This document shows positions 54,773-64,000 of a stretch of DNA of 64,000 nt, piece after piece. The notes beneath the pieces are model-generated. The model was not told where the DNA came from and did not search any database. It saw nothing but the letters and a program-made list of their open reading frames with translations. Position numbers and translations under genes: made by a program. The stretch is from Desulfonatronum thiosulfatophilum (lineage in GTDB: Bacteria; Desulfobacterota; Desulfovibrionia; Desulfovibrionales; Desulfonatronaceae). Where the stretch lies: assembly GCF_900104215.1 (NCBI RefSeq), contig NZ_FMXO01000007.1, positions 62,001 to 126,000 on the forward strand. The letters run 5' to 3'. Each line of letters opens with the position of its first letter. Position 1 is the stretch's first letter.

Positions 54773-56128
54773 ATGACCGACAACACTCCTTTCCATCGAG
54801 AGAATGCAACTAATACCCGACATGGTTCAGCGGAAAAGACAATCCACTGCATCAGCCTTGGCTGTCCGAAGAACCGCGTGGACACCGAACGGATGCTGGG
54901 TGATCTGGGGACCATGCGTCCGGTCGACGACATCGGGCAGGCGAAGATCGTCCTGATCAACACCTGCGGATTCATCGCCCCTGCCGTGGAGGAATCCACC
55001 AGGGTCATCCTGGAGGCGGCGGAACAAATCAAGGAGTTGTCTCCACGTCCTTTGCTCGTGGTGGCCGGTTGCCTGGTGTCGCGCTACGGATCCGAACTGC
55101 GTACCGCCATTCCCGAGGTCGATTTGTGGCTGGCCGTGGAAGAAGAGCGTGAACTGCGAGCCCGGCTTCGCCCCATGGCCGATTTCGAACTGCCCGCTCA
55201 GGACTTGCCCACTCTGCGAGCCCTGAGCACCAAGCCGGTTTTTGCCTATTTGAAAATCGGCGAGGGGTGCAATCATCGCTGTCATTTCTGCACGATTCCG
55301 TCCATTCGGGGGCCACGGCGGAGCATGGGCCTGGACGCGGTGGTCCGGGAGGCCGAGACGATTCTGGACCAGGGTGTCCGGGAACTGATTCTGGTCGCCC
55401 AGGACCTGACCGCCTACGGACGCGATCTTGGCTTGCGCCATGGGCTGGAAACCCTGCTCGGCCGTCTGGCAAGGCTGTCCGACTTGCATTGGCTGCGGTT
55501 GATGTATCTCTACCCGGCAGGATTGACTCCACGCCTGCTGCGGTTCATGGCGGAACTTGGACCGCCGCTGTTGCCCTATTTCGACATCCCGGTTCAGCAT
55601 GCCCATCCGGACATCCTGCGGGCCATGGGCCGTCCCTTTGCCAAGGATCCTCGCCATACCGTGGAGCGCGTACGGGAGCATTTCCCGGATGCCGCTCTGC
55701 GTACCAGCGTTATTGTCGGTTATCCCGGCGAACGACCCCACCATTTTCAGCGACTTTACGATTTCGTGACGGAAACGCGCTTTCATCACCTGGGCGTATT
55801 CGGATTCTGTCCCGAGGCCGGAACCAGGGCGGCATCCTTGCCCGGGCAGGTGGGCACGAAGACCAAGGCCAAGCGCCGCGACCGGTTGATGGAACTGCAG
55901 GCCGGCATCAGCGCCGATATTCTTGCGCAGTGCCAGGACCAGGAAATGGACGTGTTCGTGGAACGTCCAAGTCCGGAGTGGCCTGGACTCTTTGAAGGCC
56001 GGGTCTGGTTTCAGGCTCCGGAGGTGGACGGCATGACGTACGTCAGCGGCGTGGACATCCAGCCCGGCGATCTGGTTCGGGCCGCCATTGTTGAGACGAA
56101 GACATACGATCTCGTAGCGTTGCGCTGA
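54773..56128 (+). CDS. rimO: Ribosomal protein S12 methylthiotransferase RimO
   Basis: Radical SAM enzyme that methylthiolates an aspartate of ribosomal protein S12; 451 residues. MTTase N-terminal domain with cluster ligands in SLGCPKNRVDTERML, NTCGFI and AGCLVSRYG; radical SAM cluster in GEGCNHRCHFCTIPSIRGPR; C-terminal TRAM domain (about 385-450, VFVERPSPEWPGLFEGRV). Motif SLGCPKNxVD distinguishes RimO from MiaB. The first 22 residues extend beyond the core. It is 125 bases upstream of rpsA. Confidence 0.95.
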   Translation: MTDNTPFHRENATNTRHGSAEKTIHCISLGCPKNRVDTERMLGDLGTMRPVDDIGQAKIVLINTCGFIAPAVEESTRVILEAAEQIKELSPRPLLVVAGCLVSRYGSELRTAIPEVDLWLAVEEERELRARLRPMADFELPAQDLPTLRALSTKPVFAYLKIGEGCNHRCHFCTIPSIRGPRRSMGLDAVVREAETILDQGVRELILVAQDLTAYGRDLGLRHGLETLLGRLARLSDLHWLRLMYLYPAGLTPRLLRFMAELGPPLLPYFDIPVQHAHPDILRAMGRPFAKDPRHTVERVREHFPDAALRTSVIVGYPGERPHHFQRLYDFVTETRFHHLGVFGFCPEAGTRAASLPGQVGTKTKAKRRDRLMELQAGISADILAQCQDQEMDVFVERPSPEWPGLFEGRVWFQAPEVDGMTYVSGVDIQPGDLVRAAIVETKTYDLVALR

Positions 56129-56179
56129 CCCCTCAACCGCCTCATCCGCTTTCCGCATTTTTGAAAAAATGGCTTATGG

Positions 56180-56208
56180 TTGTCATTGTCCAAACGATCT
56201 GCTAGGGA
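56180..56208 (+). promoter_or_regulatory. Possible rpsA promoter
   Basis: TTGTCA (56180-56185) and TAGGGA (56203-56208) 17 bp apart in the AT-richer gap between rimO and rpsA; the -10 is poor. Confidence 0.3.
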
Positions 56209-56253
56209 CTTTCCAAAATATTTGTCGTTAGGACAAGGTTCAGGGGGAACACA

Positions 56254-57987
56254 ATGAACAACACAACAGAAACGCAGGATCAATTCGCCGAGGAGATGGA
56301 ACTCGACTTCGAGGCAGAGCTGGAGCAGTATCTCAACGACGATTTCGGGGATGTCGATGAAGGATGCATCGTCCAGGGGGAAGTGGTCAAGATTGATGGA
56401 GATTACGTCCTTGTTGACGTGAACTTCAAGTCCGAAGGCCAGATTCCCGCCCAGGAGTTCAAGGATCACGAAGGCAATGTGACCGTGAAGCTGGGCGACA
56501 AGATCGACGTCTACGTCATCAAGAAGAACGAAGGCGAAGGCTCGATTCTGCTGTCCAGGGAAAAAGCCAAGCGAATGCAGCTTTTCGACAAGCTTGAAGC
56601 GATCCTGGATTCCAATGAAGTCATCACAGGCGAGATCACCAAGCGTATCAAGGGCGGTTATCACGTGGACGTGGACGGGGTGGAAGCATTTCTTCCCGGG
56701 TCCCATGTGGATCTGCGGCCGGTTCCGGATATGGACGCCCTGGTCGGGCAGGAGTTCGAGTTCCGAGTTCTCAAGGTGAATCGACGCCGCAGCAACGTTA
56801 TCGTTTCCCGCCGTGTCCTTCTGGAAGAAGAGCGTGACAGCATGCGTCAAACCTTGCTGCAAAACATCGAGGAAGGTCAGAAGGTTGAGGGCAAGGTCAA
56901 AAATATTACGGATTACGGCGTCTTTGTCGATCTGGGCGGGCTTGACGGCCTGCTGCACATCACGGACATGGCCTGGAAACGCATTCGCCATCCCAAGGAA
57001 ATGGTTCAGATCGGGGACGAACTGGAACTGATGGTCCTCAACTTCGACAAGGAACATCAGAAGGTTTCTCTCGGCTTGAAGCAGCTTGTTGCGGATCCGT
57101 GGACGAACATTGCCGCGAAATTTCCGGAAGACACTCGTCTGACGGGCAAGGTTACCAACCTGGTGGATTACGGCGCCTTTGTGGAATTGGAGCCCGGCGT
57201 AGAGGGCTTGGTGCATATCTCTGAAATGTCCTGGACTCGAAAATTGCGCCATCCCTCCCAGATGGTCCGCGTCGGCGACGCCGTGGACGTGATCGTTCTG
57301 GGCGTGGATCAGGAAAAGAAGCGCATTTCCCTTGGCATGAAGCAGGTCGCGCCCAATCCATGGGACGTAGTGGGCGAGAAGTATCCTGATGGAACAGTGC
57401 TTGAGGGCACCATCAAGAACATCACCGAGTTCGGGATGTTCGTGGGCATCGAGGACGGCATCGACGGTTTGATCCACGTTTCGGACATTTCCTGGACCAA
57501 AAAGGTCCGTCATCCCAGCGAGATCTTCAAGGTGGGGGATATTGTTCAGGCCAAGGTGCTCACTGTGGACAAGGACAGCGAGAAGTTCACCCTGGGCATC
57601 AAGCAGCTCAGCGACGATCCCTGGTCTTTGGTTCCCACCCGCTACCCGGTCGGCTCCACTGTCTCCGGCACGGTGACCAACATCACGGACTTCGGTCTCT
57701 TCATCGAGGTTGAAGAGGGGATTGAAGGACTGGTTCACGTTTCTGAGGTCAGCCGCAAGAAGATCAAGAAGCCCAGCGAACTGTTCCAGGAGAACCAGGT
57801 GATTCAAGCCAAGGTCATCCACGTCAGCGCGGATGAGCGGCGCTTGGGGCTGTCCATCAAGGCTCTTGAGGAAGATGAACTGAAAAAAGGACGCGAGTTC
57901 CATGGTGCCGCCGGGGCGACCACCCAGGCCGCCAGCACCAACCTGGGCGATTTGATTCGGCAGAACATTGAGGATGGAACAGAGTAA
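56254..57987 (+). CDS. rpsA: 30S ribosomal protein S1
   Basis: 577 residues with six S1 RNA-binding repeats, e.g. residues about 32-100 (GCIVQGEVVKIDGDYVLVDV), 118-185, 203-272 (GKVKNITDYGVFVDLGGLDG), 290-360, 377-447 and 463-535. Binds mRNA at the ribosome during initiation. AGGGGGAACACA precedes the ATG. It overlaps sppA by 14 bases. Confidence 0.97.
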   Translation: MNNTTETQDQFAEEMELDFEAELEQYLNDDFGDVDEGCIVQGEVVKIDGDYVLVDVNFKSEGQIPAQEFKDHEGNVTVKLGDKIDVYVIKKNEGEGSILLSREKAKRMQLFDKLEAILDSNEVITGEITKRIKGGYHVDVDGVEAFLPGSHVDLRPVPDMDALVGQEFEFRVLKVNRRRSNVIVSRRVLLEEERDSMRQTLLQNIEEGQKVEGKVKNITDYGVFVDLGGLDGLLHITDMAWKRIRHPKEMVQIGDELELMVLNFDKEHQKVSLGLKQLVADPWTNIAAKFPEDTRLTGKVTNLVDYGAFVELEPGVEGLVHISEMSWTRKLRHPSQMVRVGDAVDVIVLGVDQEKKRISLGMKQVAPNPWDVVGEKYPDGTVLEGTIKNITEFGMFVGIEDGIDGLIHVSDISWTKKVRHPSEIFKVGDIVQAKVLTVDKDSEKFTLGIKQLSDDPWSLVPTRYPVGSTVSGTVTNITDFGLFIEVEEGIEGLVHVSEVSRKKIKKPSELFQENQVIQAKVIHVSADERRLGLSIKALEEDELKKGREFHGAAGATTQAASTNLGDLIRQNIEDGTE

Positions 57988-58867
57988 GCCCCGATTCAGT
58001 CAGCGTCATCCTTTCCTCTTTGGATTATTGCTGATGTTCACGGCCGTGGCCCTCTTTTCGGGGGTCATGGCCGTTTGGCGTTCCTATGCCGAGAAGCACC
58101 CCGAGTCCTTTCTGTCCTTCGGCAAGCCGAAAATCGGACTGGTCCATGTCGAGGGCATGATTGTCGATGCCACGGACACCCTGAACTGGATTCGGCGGCT
58201 TCGGGAAGATCCCGGAGTCAAGGCTGTTCTGGTTCGGATCGATTCTCCCGGCGGCGTGGTGGGGCCCTCCCAGGAGCTTCACGGCGCTTTGGAGCGACTG
58301 CGGGACAAAAAGCCCGTGGTCGTTTCCATGGGCGCGGTGGCCGCATCCGGAGGGTATTATATAGCCGTGGCCGGCGACAAAATCGTGGCCAATCCCGGTA
58401 CGCTGACCGGCAGCATCGGCGTCAGAATGGAATTGACCAATCTGCAAGGGCTGATGGAAAAACTTGGCATTCGCCGCCATGCCATCGCCAGCGGGCAATT
58501 CAAAACAACCGGGTCGCCCTTCGAGGAACTTACCGAGCATGAACGCGCCTACCTGGAGGCCGTGGTCATGGACATGCACGGCCAGTTCGTGCGGGCCATT
58601 TCCGCGGGAAGAGACCTGACGCTGGAAGATGTGGAAAAGGTGGCCGACGGCCGGATCATGACCGGGCTGCAAGCCCTGGAATACGGCCTGGTGGACGTGC
58701 TCGGCGGCCGGGAGGAGGCCCTGGAACTGCTTCGTGCCCTGGCCGGGATTGACGATCACTTTGATCTGATTGAGGATCCGACACGGCAACGCCCGATCTG
58801 GAAGCGCATTCTCGGGTCGGTGGAGGATGAATTACGCATTCAGGGACCGGTATGGGTATTCAAATAG
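57974..58867 (+). CDS. sppA: Signal peptide peptidase SppA (short, 36K type)
   Basis: 297 residues. One N-terminal membrane helix (about 12-36, FLFGLLLMFTAVALFSGVMA), then the protease domain: VLVRIDSPGGVVGPSQELHG, catalytic Ser in GAVAASGGYYIAVAGD, GTLTGSIGV, and the general-base Lys in IASGQFKTTGSPF. Degrades leftover signal peptides. The ATG at 57974 is preferred to a TTG at 57968. It overlaps rpsA by 14 bases, so translation is probably coupled. Confidence 0.94.
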   Translation: MEQSKPRFSQRHPFLFGLLLMFTAVALFSGVMAVWRSYAEKHPESFLSFGKPKIGLVHVEGMIVDATDTLNWIRRLREDPGVKAVLVRIDSPGGVVGPSQELHGALERLRDKKPVVVSMGAVAASGGYYIAVAGDKIVANPGTLTGSIGVRMELTNLQGLMEKLGIRRHAIASGQFKTTGSPFEELTEHERAYLEAVVMDMHGQFVRAISAGRDLTLEDVEKVADGRIMTGLQALEYGLVDVLGGREEALELLRALAGIDDHFDLIEDPTRQRPIWKRILGSVEDELRIQGPVWVFK

Positions 58868-58935
58868 CAACTTCTCACCAGAGGCCCGTCGCGTAATCAC
58901 GCGGCCTCGCAATCTTGTTTGGAAGGATAAACAAC

Positions 58936-60000
58936 GTGCCGGCGAGAATCTTGGACAAGGCAGCGCAAGGGGAACGGCTGACGCTGGACGATGCCCTGAT
59001 TCTGGCTCAGGAGGCGGACATCCATAGCCTGGGTCGTGTGGCTCTGGCCCGCCGTACTGCGCGCCATGGCCGGAATGCCTATTTTGTCTACAACCAACAC
59101 ATCAACTACACCAACATCTGTCAGAACGCCTGCCGTTTTTGCGCTTTCAGCCGCCAAAGCGGAGACCGAGATGCCTACACCCTGAGCGTGTCCGAGGCCG
59201 TGGAGCGGGTCAGTTCACGTCGCGAAGATCCGATTAGGGAGGTTCATATTGTTGGCGGGTTGAATCCGAATCTACCTTACGAGTACTATCCTGAACTCGT
59301 GCAGGGTGTGAAAAATGCCCGTCCCGCTGCCTCGGTCAAAGCCTTTACCGCCGTGGAGGTGGCTTTTCTGGCTGAGCGCGGCAACATTTCTCCGCGTCAG
59401 GTCCTGGAAGATCTTCGTCAGGCCGGTCTTGACGCTCTGCCTGGAGGCGGCGCGGAAGTCTTTTCTCCAGCGCTGCGCCAAAAGCTCTGCCCGGAAAAAA
59501 TTTCGGGACAGCAATGGCTGAACATCCATCAGCTGGCTCATGAACTGGGCATTCCTTCCAATGCCACCATGCTCTTCGGGCATGTGGAGACCTGGTGGGA
59601 CCGCCTGGAACACCTTCTGGCATTGCGGGACCTGCAGGATCGCACCGCCGGTTTCCTCTGCTTCATTCCCTTGCCGTACCAACCGCACCATAATGAACTT
59701 CGTGCCAAAGGACCGGACGGACTGGACATCCTGCGCATGCTCGCGATTTCCCGTATTTTTCTGGACAACTTTGCTCATCTGAAGGCCTACTGGGTCATGA
59801 CCGGGGTCAAGGCCGCCCAGATGGGCCTGTGGTATGGCGCCGACGACCTTGACGGAACCATTGTCGAGGAACGTATCGGTCATGCCGCCGGAGCGACGTC
59901 GCCCAAAGGCATGACCCGTGATCAGATCGCGCAGGCCATTGTTCAATCCGGGTTCACGCCTGTCGAACGGACCAGCCATTTTGAGGCGGTTGCGCAGTAG
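58936..60000 (+). CDS. mqnE: Aminofutalosine synthase MqnE (radical SAM)
   Basis: 354 residues; makes aminofutalosine in the futalosine route to menaquinone. The radical SAM cluster motif is ICQNACRFCAFSRQSGDRDA, with HIVGGLNPNLPYEYYPELVQ, LPGGGAEVFSPALRQKLCPE and the late LAHELGIPSNATMLFGHVET. MqnC is the closest alternative; LPGGGAEVF and the C-terminal GFTPVERTS favour MqnE. The start is a GTG (58936) behind GGAAGGATAAACAAC; an open TTG upstream lacks such a site. Confidence 0.88.
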   Translation: MPARILDKAAQGERLTLDDALILAQEADIHSLGRVALARRTARHGRNAYFVYNQHINYTNICQNACRFCAFSRQSGDRDAYTLSVSEAVERVSSRREDPIREVHIVGGLNPNLPYEYYPELVQGVKNARPAASVKAFTAVEVAFLAERGNISPRQVLEDLRQAGLDALPGGGAEVFSPALRQKLCPEKISGQQWLNIHQLAHELGIPSNATMLFGHVETWWDRLEHLLALRDLQDRTAGFLCFIPLPYQPHHNELRAKGPDGLDILRMLAISRIFLDNFAHLKAYWVMTGVKAAQMGLWYGADDLDGTIVEERIGHAAGATSPKGMTRDQIAQAIVQSGFTPVERTSHFEAVAQ

Positions 60001-60068
60001 CCGCCCGTTCTCTCCTCGCGATCGACGCATCAACTTTTGCATCATCCCTTTCAGGGAGCAATCCAAAC

Positions 60069-61478
60069 GTGAAAGTCATCAAAATCGGCGGCGGCTGCCT
60101 TAACGGCAAGGAAACCATCGCCGCTATCCTGGACCTGCTGGTCACGCGGGGCCGGGGAAATGTTATCGTGGTCTCGGCTCTGGGCGGCGTGACGGACTTG
60201 TTGCTGGGCGGCATGTCCCAGGCCCTGGCCGAAGAGGAGGCCGTGGGCCGGATCATGGACCGCCTCAAGCACAAGCACATGCTCGTGGCCCGGCACCTGA
60301 TCCACGACGAGCAGCATATCCGGTCCTATGCCCGGGAACTGGGCAAGTCCCTCGCCAGACTGGAACGGCTGTTGTACGGACTGCACTACACCGGGGAAAT
60401 CACCGCGAAAATGGAAGACGCCATCAGCAGCTTTGGCGAGAGGATCTGCGCCCAACTGCTTGCGGCGGTTCTGAATGCGCGAGGATGCAAGGCGTCCTGC
60501 CGCCTGCCCGAAGAAATCGGCGTGGTCACGGACGGCAAGTTCGGAGATGCTTCGGCCCTGCTGGCTCCCTCGGAACGACATTTCCGGGAGCGGCTTCTGC
60601 CCCAGATCAACAACGGCCAGGTCACCATCATTCCAGGGTTCTACGGAATCAGCTCCTCCGGGGAGACGACCACCTTCGGCCGGGGGGGGAGTGATTATTC
60701 AGCGGCCGTGCTGGCGGCAATTTCCGGAGCCGAGGTTCTGGAAATCTGGAAGGACGTGGACGGATTTCTGAGCGCGGATCCCAAATTCGTGCCCGAGGCC
60801 AGGCTGATCTCCGAGCTGTCCTACGACGAGGCCGCGGAACTGGCATATTTCGGCGCCAAGATCCTGCATCCGCGCACCGTGGAACCGTTGCGGAAAAAAG
60901 CTTTGCCCATCGCCATCAAGAACACGCTGCGCCCCGACGAGGTGGGCAGCCGGATCACGGCCCGCGGCAAGGCGGATGCGGGAGTGATCAAGAGCGTGGC
61001 CTACACCACGGATATCGCCATCCTCAAGGTTCATGCCTCGGGGGTGGGCAAGCGGCGGGGAATTCTGGGGGAAGTGGCCAACGCCGTGGCCGCACGGGGC
61101 GTGAATATCAAGTCGGTGGTCACCTCCCAGACGTGTATCAGCCTGCTCCTCTCCCGCCGGGATCTGGAGCCGGCAGCCCAGGCTCTGGCCGCGCTGAAAC
61201 CCCGCCCCTACCGCAAACTGGAAAAAAACGAGAACATCGCCCTGATCGCCGTGGTGGGCAAAGGGCTGTCCACCAAACCGGGCATTGCCGCGGCCTGCTT
61301 CAGCGCGGCCGCCGGATGCCGGGTGAACATCGAGATGATCGCCTTCGGTCCCTCTCCGGTGGCGCTGTACTTCATTGTCCGGGAGCATACCCTGCACAAG
61401 GCCGTGACCGCCATCCACTCCGCCTTTTTCGCTGATCCGGCTTGCGCCGTGGACGCATCGGCTACGCTGTCGAAATAA
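60069..61478 (+). CDS. Aspartate kinase
   Basis: 469 residues; first step of Lys/Thr/Met synthesis. Kinase domain (about 1-290) starts MKVIKIGGGCLNGKETIAAI and contains GFYGISSSGETTTFGRGGSD, WKDVDGFLSADPKFVPEARL and LAYFGAKILHPRTVEPL. Two ACT domains follow (about 315-385, SGVGKRRGILGEVANAVAAR; 392-460, IALIAVVGKGLSTKPGIAAA) for amino-acid feedback. The length and N-terminus recall the ThrA/AK-III group rather than the short LysC. GTG start at 60069 behind AGGGAGC. Confidence 0.93.
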   Translation: MKVIKIGGGCLNGKETIAAILDLLVTRGRGNVIVVSALGGVTDLLLGGMSQALAEEEAVGRIMDRLKHKHMLVARHLIHDEQHIRSYARELGKSLARLERLLYGLHYTGEITAKMEDAISSFGERICAQLLAAVLNARGCKASCRLPEEIGVVTDGKFGDASALLAPSERHFRERLLPQINNGQVTIIPGFYGISSSGETTTFGRGGSDYSAAVLAAISGAEVLEIWKDVDGFLSADPKFVPEARLISELSYDEAAELAYFGAKILHPRTVEPLRKKALPIAIKNTLRPDEVGSRITARGKADAGVIKSVAYTTDIAILKVHASGVGKRRGILGEVANAVAARGVNIKSVVTSQTCISLLLSRRDLEPAAQALAALKPRPYRKLEKNENIALIAVVGKGLSTKPGIAAACFSAAAGCRVNIEMIAFGPSPVALYFIVREHTLHKAVTAIHSAFFADPACAVDASATLSK

Positions 61479-61599
61479 CCTGGACGTGGGGCTTCGCACG
61501 CCAGCAGTGCTCCGTCCACGCAGCCTCGATCGCTCCCGCCACGCAGGAGCGAACTTTCTCCACGCATGCATTTCATCGGTCCAGGACGGGAATCACGAC

Positions 61600-61830
61600 A
61601 TGACAAATACAAAGCAGTCAACAAACAAGGCCGACCTGGAACTGGATCTGGAACACTGTTCCGGTTGTCAGGCCTGCCTGGAAATGTGTCCGGAAGTGTT
61701 CGGCTGGGATGACAATCTTGATAAACCCGTGCTCAAGGAATCATCAGGTCCGCGTGATCAGGTGCTCCAGGTCGCGGCGTTCTGCCCCATGGACTGCATC
61801 CGGGTGGCGGGCTGGAAACGGGACTGGTAG
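61600..61830 (+). CDS. Ferredoxin, single [4Fe-4S] type
   Basis: 76 residues. Cluster ligands: HCSGCQACLEMCPEVF (first three Cys at the C-x2-C-x2-C spacing of Desulfovibrio ferredoxins, plus an extra Cys where those usually have Ala) and the distant FCPMDC. A charged 15-residue N-terminal extension (TNTKQSTNKADLELDLE) precedes the cluster. Low-potential electron carrier, cytoplasmic. The ATG at 61600 is the only one close to the domain. Behind aspartate kinase by 121 bases. Confidence 0.9.
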   Translation: MTNTKQSTNKADLELDLEHCSGCQACLEMCPEVFGWDDNLDKPVLKESSGPRDQVLQVAAFCPMDCIRVAGWKRDW

Positions 61831-61837
61831 CTTCGCG

Positions 61838-63826
61838 CTATTGCGGGCTTGGCGTCCCCGCCTCTTTCCCCTCCGCAACCTGGGTTGATCCGTTCAGGGG
61901 CCTGACAGGGGCCAAGCGTGCGCTGAGCCGGGTGGGGGAGTTGCCGAGACGGTGTTCATAGATTGCGGTATAGCACAGCACGCGCTCCACATAATTCCGG
62001 GTTTCATTGAAGGGGATGGTTTCCACCCATGCATCCGCGGGCAGTTCGTTTTCCCGGGGCAGCCATCCCTTTACTCGGTGCTGCCCGGCATTGTAGGCGG
62101 CGGTGGCCAGGGCGTAATGGTTCTGCAAGTCGTCCAACTGCCGGCGCAGATACGTCGTCCCGAATCGGATATTCCGGTCCGGCTGAAGCAGAAGCCGTGA
62201 GTCGCTTAACTGTTCTCCATGCCATCCCGCGATACGTTTGCCCGTCTGGGGCATGATCTGCATCAGGCCGAGCGCTCCCGCCGAAGAGCCGACATCCTCC
62301 ATGAACAGGCTTTCCTGGCGCATCACGCCGTACACCCAGGCCGGATTGAGATTCTTTGCATTGCTCTGGATGGTAATGGCCGCTGCATGGGGCAGGGGAA
62401 AACGAATATCCAGGTCCGTTGAATGTCTGGCAACGACCGTGGCCGTAATTGCCCGGTCATGCCAGCCGATCTCCTGGGCCCACCTGGCCGCGGCCTGGGC
62501 CTGGGCGTTATCGAGCCTTCCCAAGGCTTTCTGCCACTCGCTGCGCCCCGGGCCGTAACGCTCCAAGGCGAACAATTCCACGGCGCGCTGGAGTCCGGCT
62601 TCCTGACGGACAGCGGCCATTTGCTCCGATGTCACCGCAATGGGTGCGTGGTCGACATTATAGGTTCGGCCGAGTCGATCCGCCGCCAACATGCCGAAAT
62701 AGTGAGATTCCGGGGCCAGCGTTTCATATATGGCCAAAGCCTGCTCCGTCCATCCGGTTTGCTCCAGAGCCCGGGCCCGCCAATATTGCCAGCGCGGCTC
62801 CGCTTTCTGACGCTCGGTGAGACCATCAACCATATGCAGCACCTGTGGCCAGTCCAGACGGCGCAGGGCGGCTCGCACCCCCCATTCCCGGAGTCGGTCG
62901 CTGCGCAGATCGCCAGGCAGCGAGCCCACTCTTTCCAAGGCGCCATCCTCAAAGCGCAGGCTCATGTACAAGGCAATATCTTCTTCAATGGCGGAAAACC
63001 GTTCCCCGATGAGCCCGTTCCGCAACTTCAGCCTGTCCCATTCTTCAGCGGTTCTGGAAGCATCAACGCGGGTCAACTTGCGGATACCGTGGGTCAGGAC
63101 CGGAATCACGAAATCGTTTTCAACTCCTTTCCAATTTCGGTCCAATACCAGGCGCGGGGATTCATTCACGCTTTGCCAATAGGCCACCCAGGCTTTGTCC
63201 TCCTCAGCAGGCAGAAAACGGCTCAGGTAACGCACCAGCGAGATCTGCCCGGCGTTTATGGCAAGTTGCATGCGCTCGATAACCAATTCCCTGGTCAACC
63301 CTTTGCTGTTAATCAGGGCTTCGAACAAGGGATCACAGCTCTTGGGCCGAGAATTTCCAGACAACCACATCACCCTGGCCTGTTCCATGGCCTGTTCCGT
63401 TTTGCCGGCGCCGAGCAGAGCCTGACCATAGAGGCACTGCAGGTTCTCATTGGATTGGGGAGTATAATCCTGCAGAAAATCATTCCAGCGACGATGTTTT
63501 GCCAGTTCCGAGAGCCATTTTCGGCGCAGGGAATCCGCCACCGGAGAATCTCCGTATTTTTCAAGATAGGAACGGACATCATGAGCCAACGACGGGCACA
63601 GCCTTCTTTCCAGATCCTGCCCGACCAGATAGGGGGTCAGCGGATACCCTTCAAGCCTGGACAGAAGAGTGCGGAAGGTCTGCTGCTGCCCCTTGCGTAG
63701 GGCTTCCTCAGCTTGCAGGAAAAGCTCTCGTTGTCCCGCTCTGAAATCCGCATCGGCGTGCAGCGGCCAAAGATGCAGGGCGAACAAGGCGACAAGGCCG
63801 CAGATCATCAAACGCAGTATGCTCAT
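61838..63826 (-). CDS. slt: Soluble lytic murein transglycosylase (Slt70-like)
   Basis: 662 residues, periplasmic. Signal peptide (about 1-26, LRLMICGLVALFALHLWPLH then ADA). The N-terminal two thirds are a superhelical array of helices as in E. coli Slt70. The C-terminal SLT domain starts near 490: catalytic Glu in VYGVMRQESLFMEDVGSSAG, then ALGLMQIMPQTGKRIA, TTYLRRQLDDLQNHYALATA and AAYNAGQHRVKGWL. It cuts glycan strands between MurNAc and GlcNAc. A Pro/Ser/Gln-rich tail ends the protein. Convergent with the ferredoxin gene; only 7 bases separate their stops. Confidence 0.95.
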   Translation of the reverse strand: MSILRLMICGLVALFALHLWPLHADADFRAGQRELFLQAEEALRKGQQQTFRTLLSRLEGYPLTPYLVGQDLERRLCPSLAHDVRSYLEKYGDSPVADSLRRKWLSELAKHRRWNDFLQDYTPQSNENLQCLYGQALLGAGKTEQAMEQARVMWLSGNSRPKSCDPLFEALINSKGLTRELVIERMQLAINAGQISLVRYLSRFLPAEEDKAWVAYWQSVNESPRLVLDRNWKGVENDFVIPVLTHGIRKLTRVDASRTAEEWDRLKLRNGLIGERFSAIEEDIALYMSLRFEDGALERVGSLPGDLRSDRLREWGVRAALRRLDWPQVLHMVDGLTERQKAEPRWQYWRARALEQTGWTEQALAIYETLAPESHYFGMLAADRLGRTYNVDHAPIAVTSEQMAAVRQEAGLQRAVELFALERYGPGRSEWQKALGRLDNAQAQAAARWAQEIGWHDRAITATVVARHSTDLDIRFPLPHAAAITIQSNAKNLNPAWVYGVMRQESLFMEDVGSSAGALGLMQIMPQTGKRIAGWHGEQLSDSRLLLQPDRNIRFGTTYLRRQLDDLQNHYALATAAYNAGQHRVKGWLPRENELPADAWVETIPFNETRNYVERVLCYTAIYEHRLGNSPTRLSARLAPVRPLNGSTQVAEGKEAGTPSPQ

Positions 63827-64000
63827 GTGGGAAACTCCGAACGGTTGTGGTTCTCCGACTCAGTAGGTATGCATACTGTCAATTACTGACGAAGCTGGCA
63901 ACCCCTTGACTCTCACGACGGGCTGGGGTCATGTTCCGGGGGGATGCTGGAAGGCCTGCTACCCGAAAAACGGCTGCTCAGGCAGATCCGGAAGACTTTC
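63827..64000. other. Right-edge gap with an ambiguous partial gene
   Basis: Upstream of slt, with a TTGACA on the minus strand (63880-63885) near a palindrome GTATGCATAC. At the edge two readings are possible: plus strand from ATG 63944 (MLEGLLPEKRLLRQIRKTF, open to the edge) or the C-terminus of a minus-strand gene ending in a TAG at 63959-63961 (ESLPDLPEQPFFG). Neither can be decided from 57 bases. Confidence 0.3.

Noticed and set aside
56011-57903. 630-codon minus-strand open frame opposite rpsA
   Set aside because: Shadow of six S1 repeats; its apparent internal repetition merely mirrors them.

Overview
The window reads as chromosomal DNA of a sulfate-reducing deltaproteobacterium, most likely order Desulfovibrionales (Desulfovibrio, Desulfonatronum or Desulfomicrobium type). 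Reasons: a periplasmic Tat-exported [NiFe] hydrogenase with its maturation protease, the desulfoferrodoxin / rubredoxin / rubredoxin:oxygen oxidoreductase cluster typical of these anaerobes, a PerR-rubrerythrin operon, a futalosine-pathway menaquinone gene (mqnE), and overall high GC with AT-rich control regions. The assignment rests on family recognition, not on a database search.

Layout. 1-2.4 kb: the start of a Flp/Tad pilus locus on the minus strand (flp, prepilin peptidase, cpaB, cpaC running off the left edge). 3-20 kb: an accessory-looking region with signalling and regulatory genes (PAS-GGDEF-EAL phosphodiesterase, MshEN-AAA+ ATPase, degenerate GGDEF-TPR protein, large TPR protein, sigma-54 activator), a DUF559 nuclease-like gene boxed between two 221/222-bp repeats, a DUF4160/DUF2442 toxin-antitoxin-like pair, and five copies of a roughly 210-bp (two shorter) palindromic repeat not seen again to the right. 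20-27.4 kb: DUF255 thioredoxin-fold protein, pyruvate kinase, a second DUF4160/DUF2442 pair, rhomboid protease, FlgC-like protein, then methyltransferase-nikR-folE2. 27.7-32 kb: dnaE, queD, dtd. 32-41.7 kb: a response regulator/PP2C phosphatase, a STAS protein, fapA, motA, motB, two glycosyltransferases, a transglycosylase and a small unknown gene. 41.7-45.3 kb: hydrogenase operon (small subunit, large subunit, protease). 45.7-49.2 kb: oxygen-defence genes. 49.6-63.8 kb: housekeeping genes (uup, a D,D-carboxypeptidase, a PAS histidine kinase, rimO, rpsA, sppA, mqnE, aspartate kinase, ferredoxin, slt).

How they fit together. NikR and the hydrogenase share nickel. FolE2 and QueD supply successive early steps of deazapurine (queuosine) and folate synthesis. 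PerR probably controls rubrerythrin, and an inverted repeat over the dfx promoter suggests shared peroxide/oxygen control of the dfx-rdl-rub-roo operon. The c-di-GMP genes lie beside the pilus locus, and the motor genes follow a phosphatase/STAS pair, suggesting control of the switch between sessile and motile life.

The most unusual observation is that the hydrogenase large subunit is interrupted by one in-frame UGA exactly at the second cysteine of the N-terminal nickel-binding RxCGxC motif (codon 83), with everything before and after intact. It is either a selenocysteine at a position not usual for [NiFeSe] enzymes, or a precise inactivating change. No tRNA, rRNA or CRISPR array was seen.
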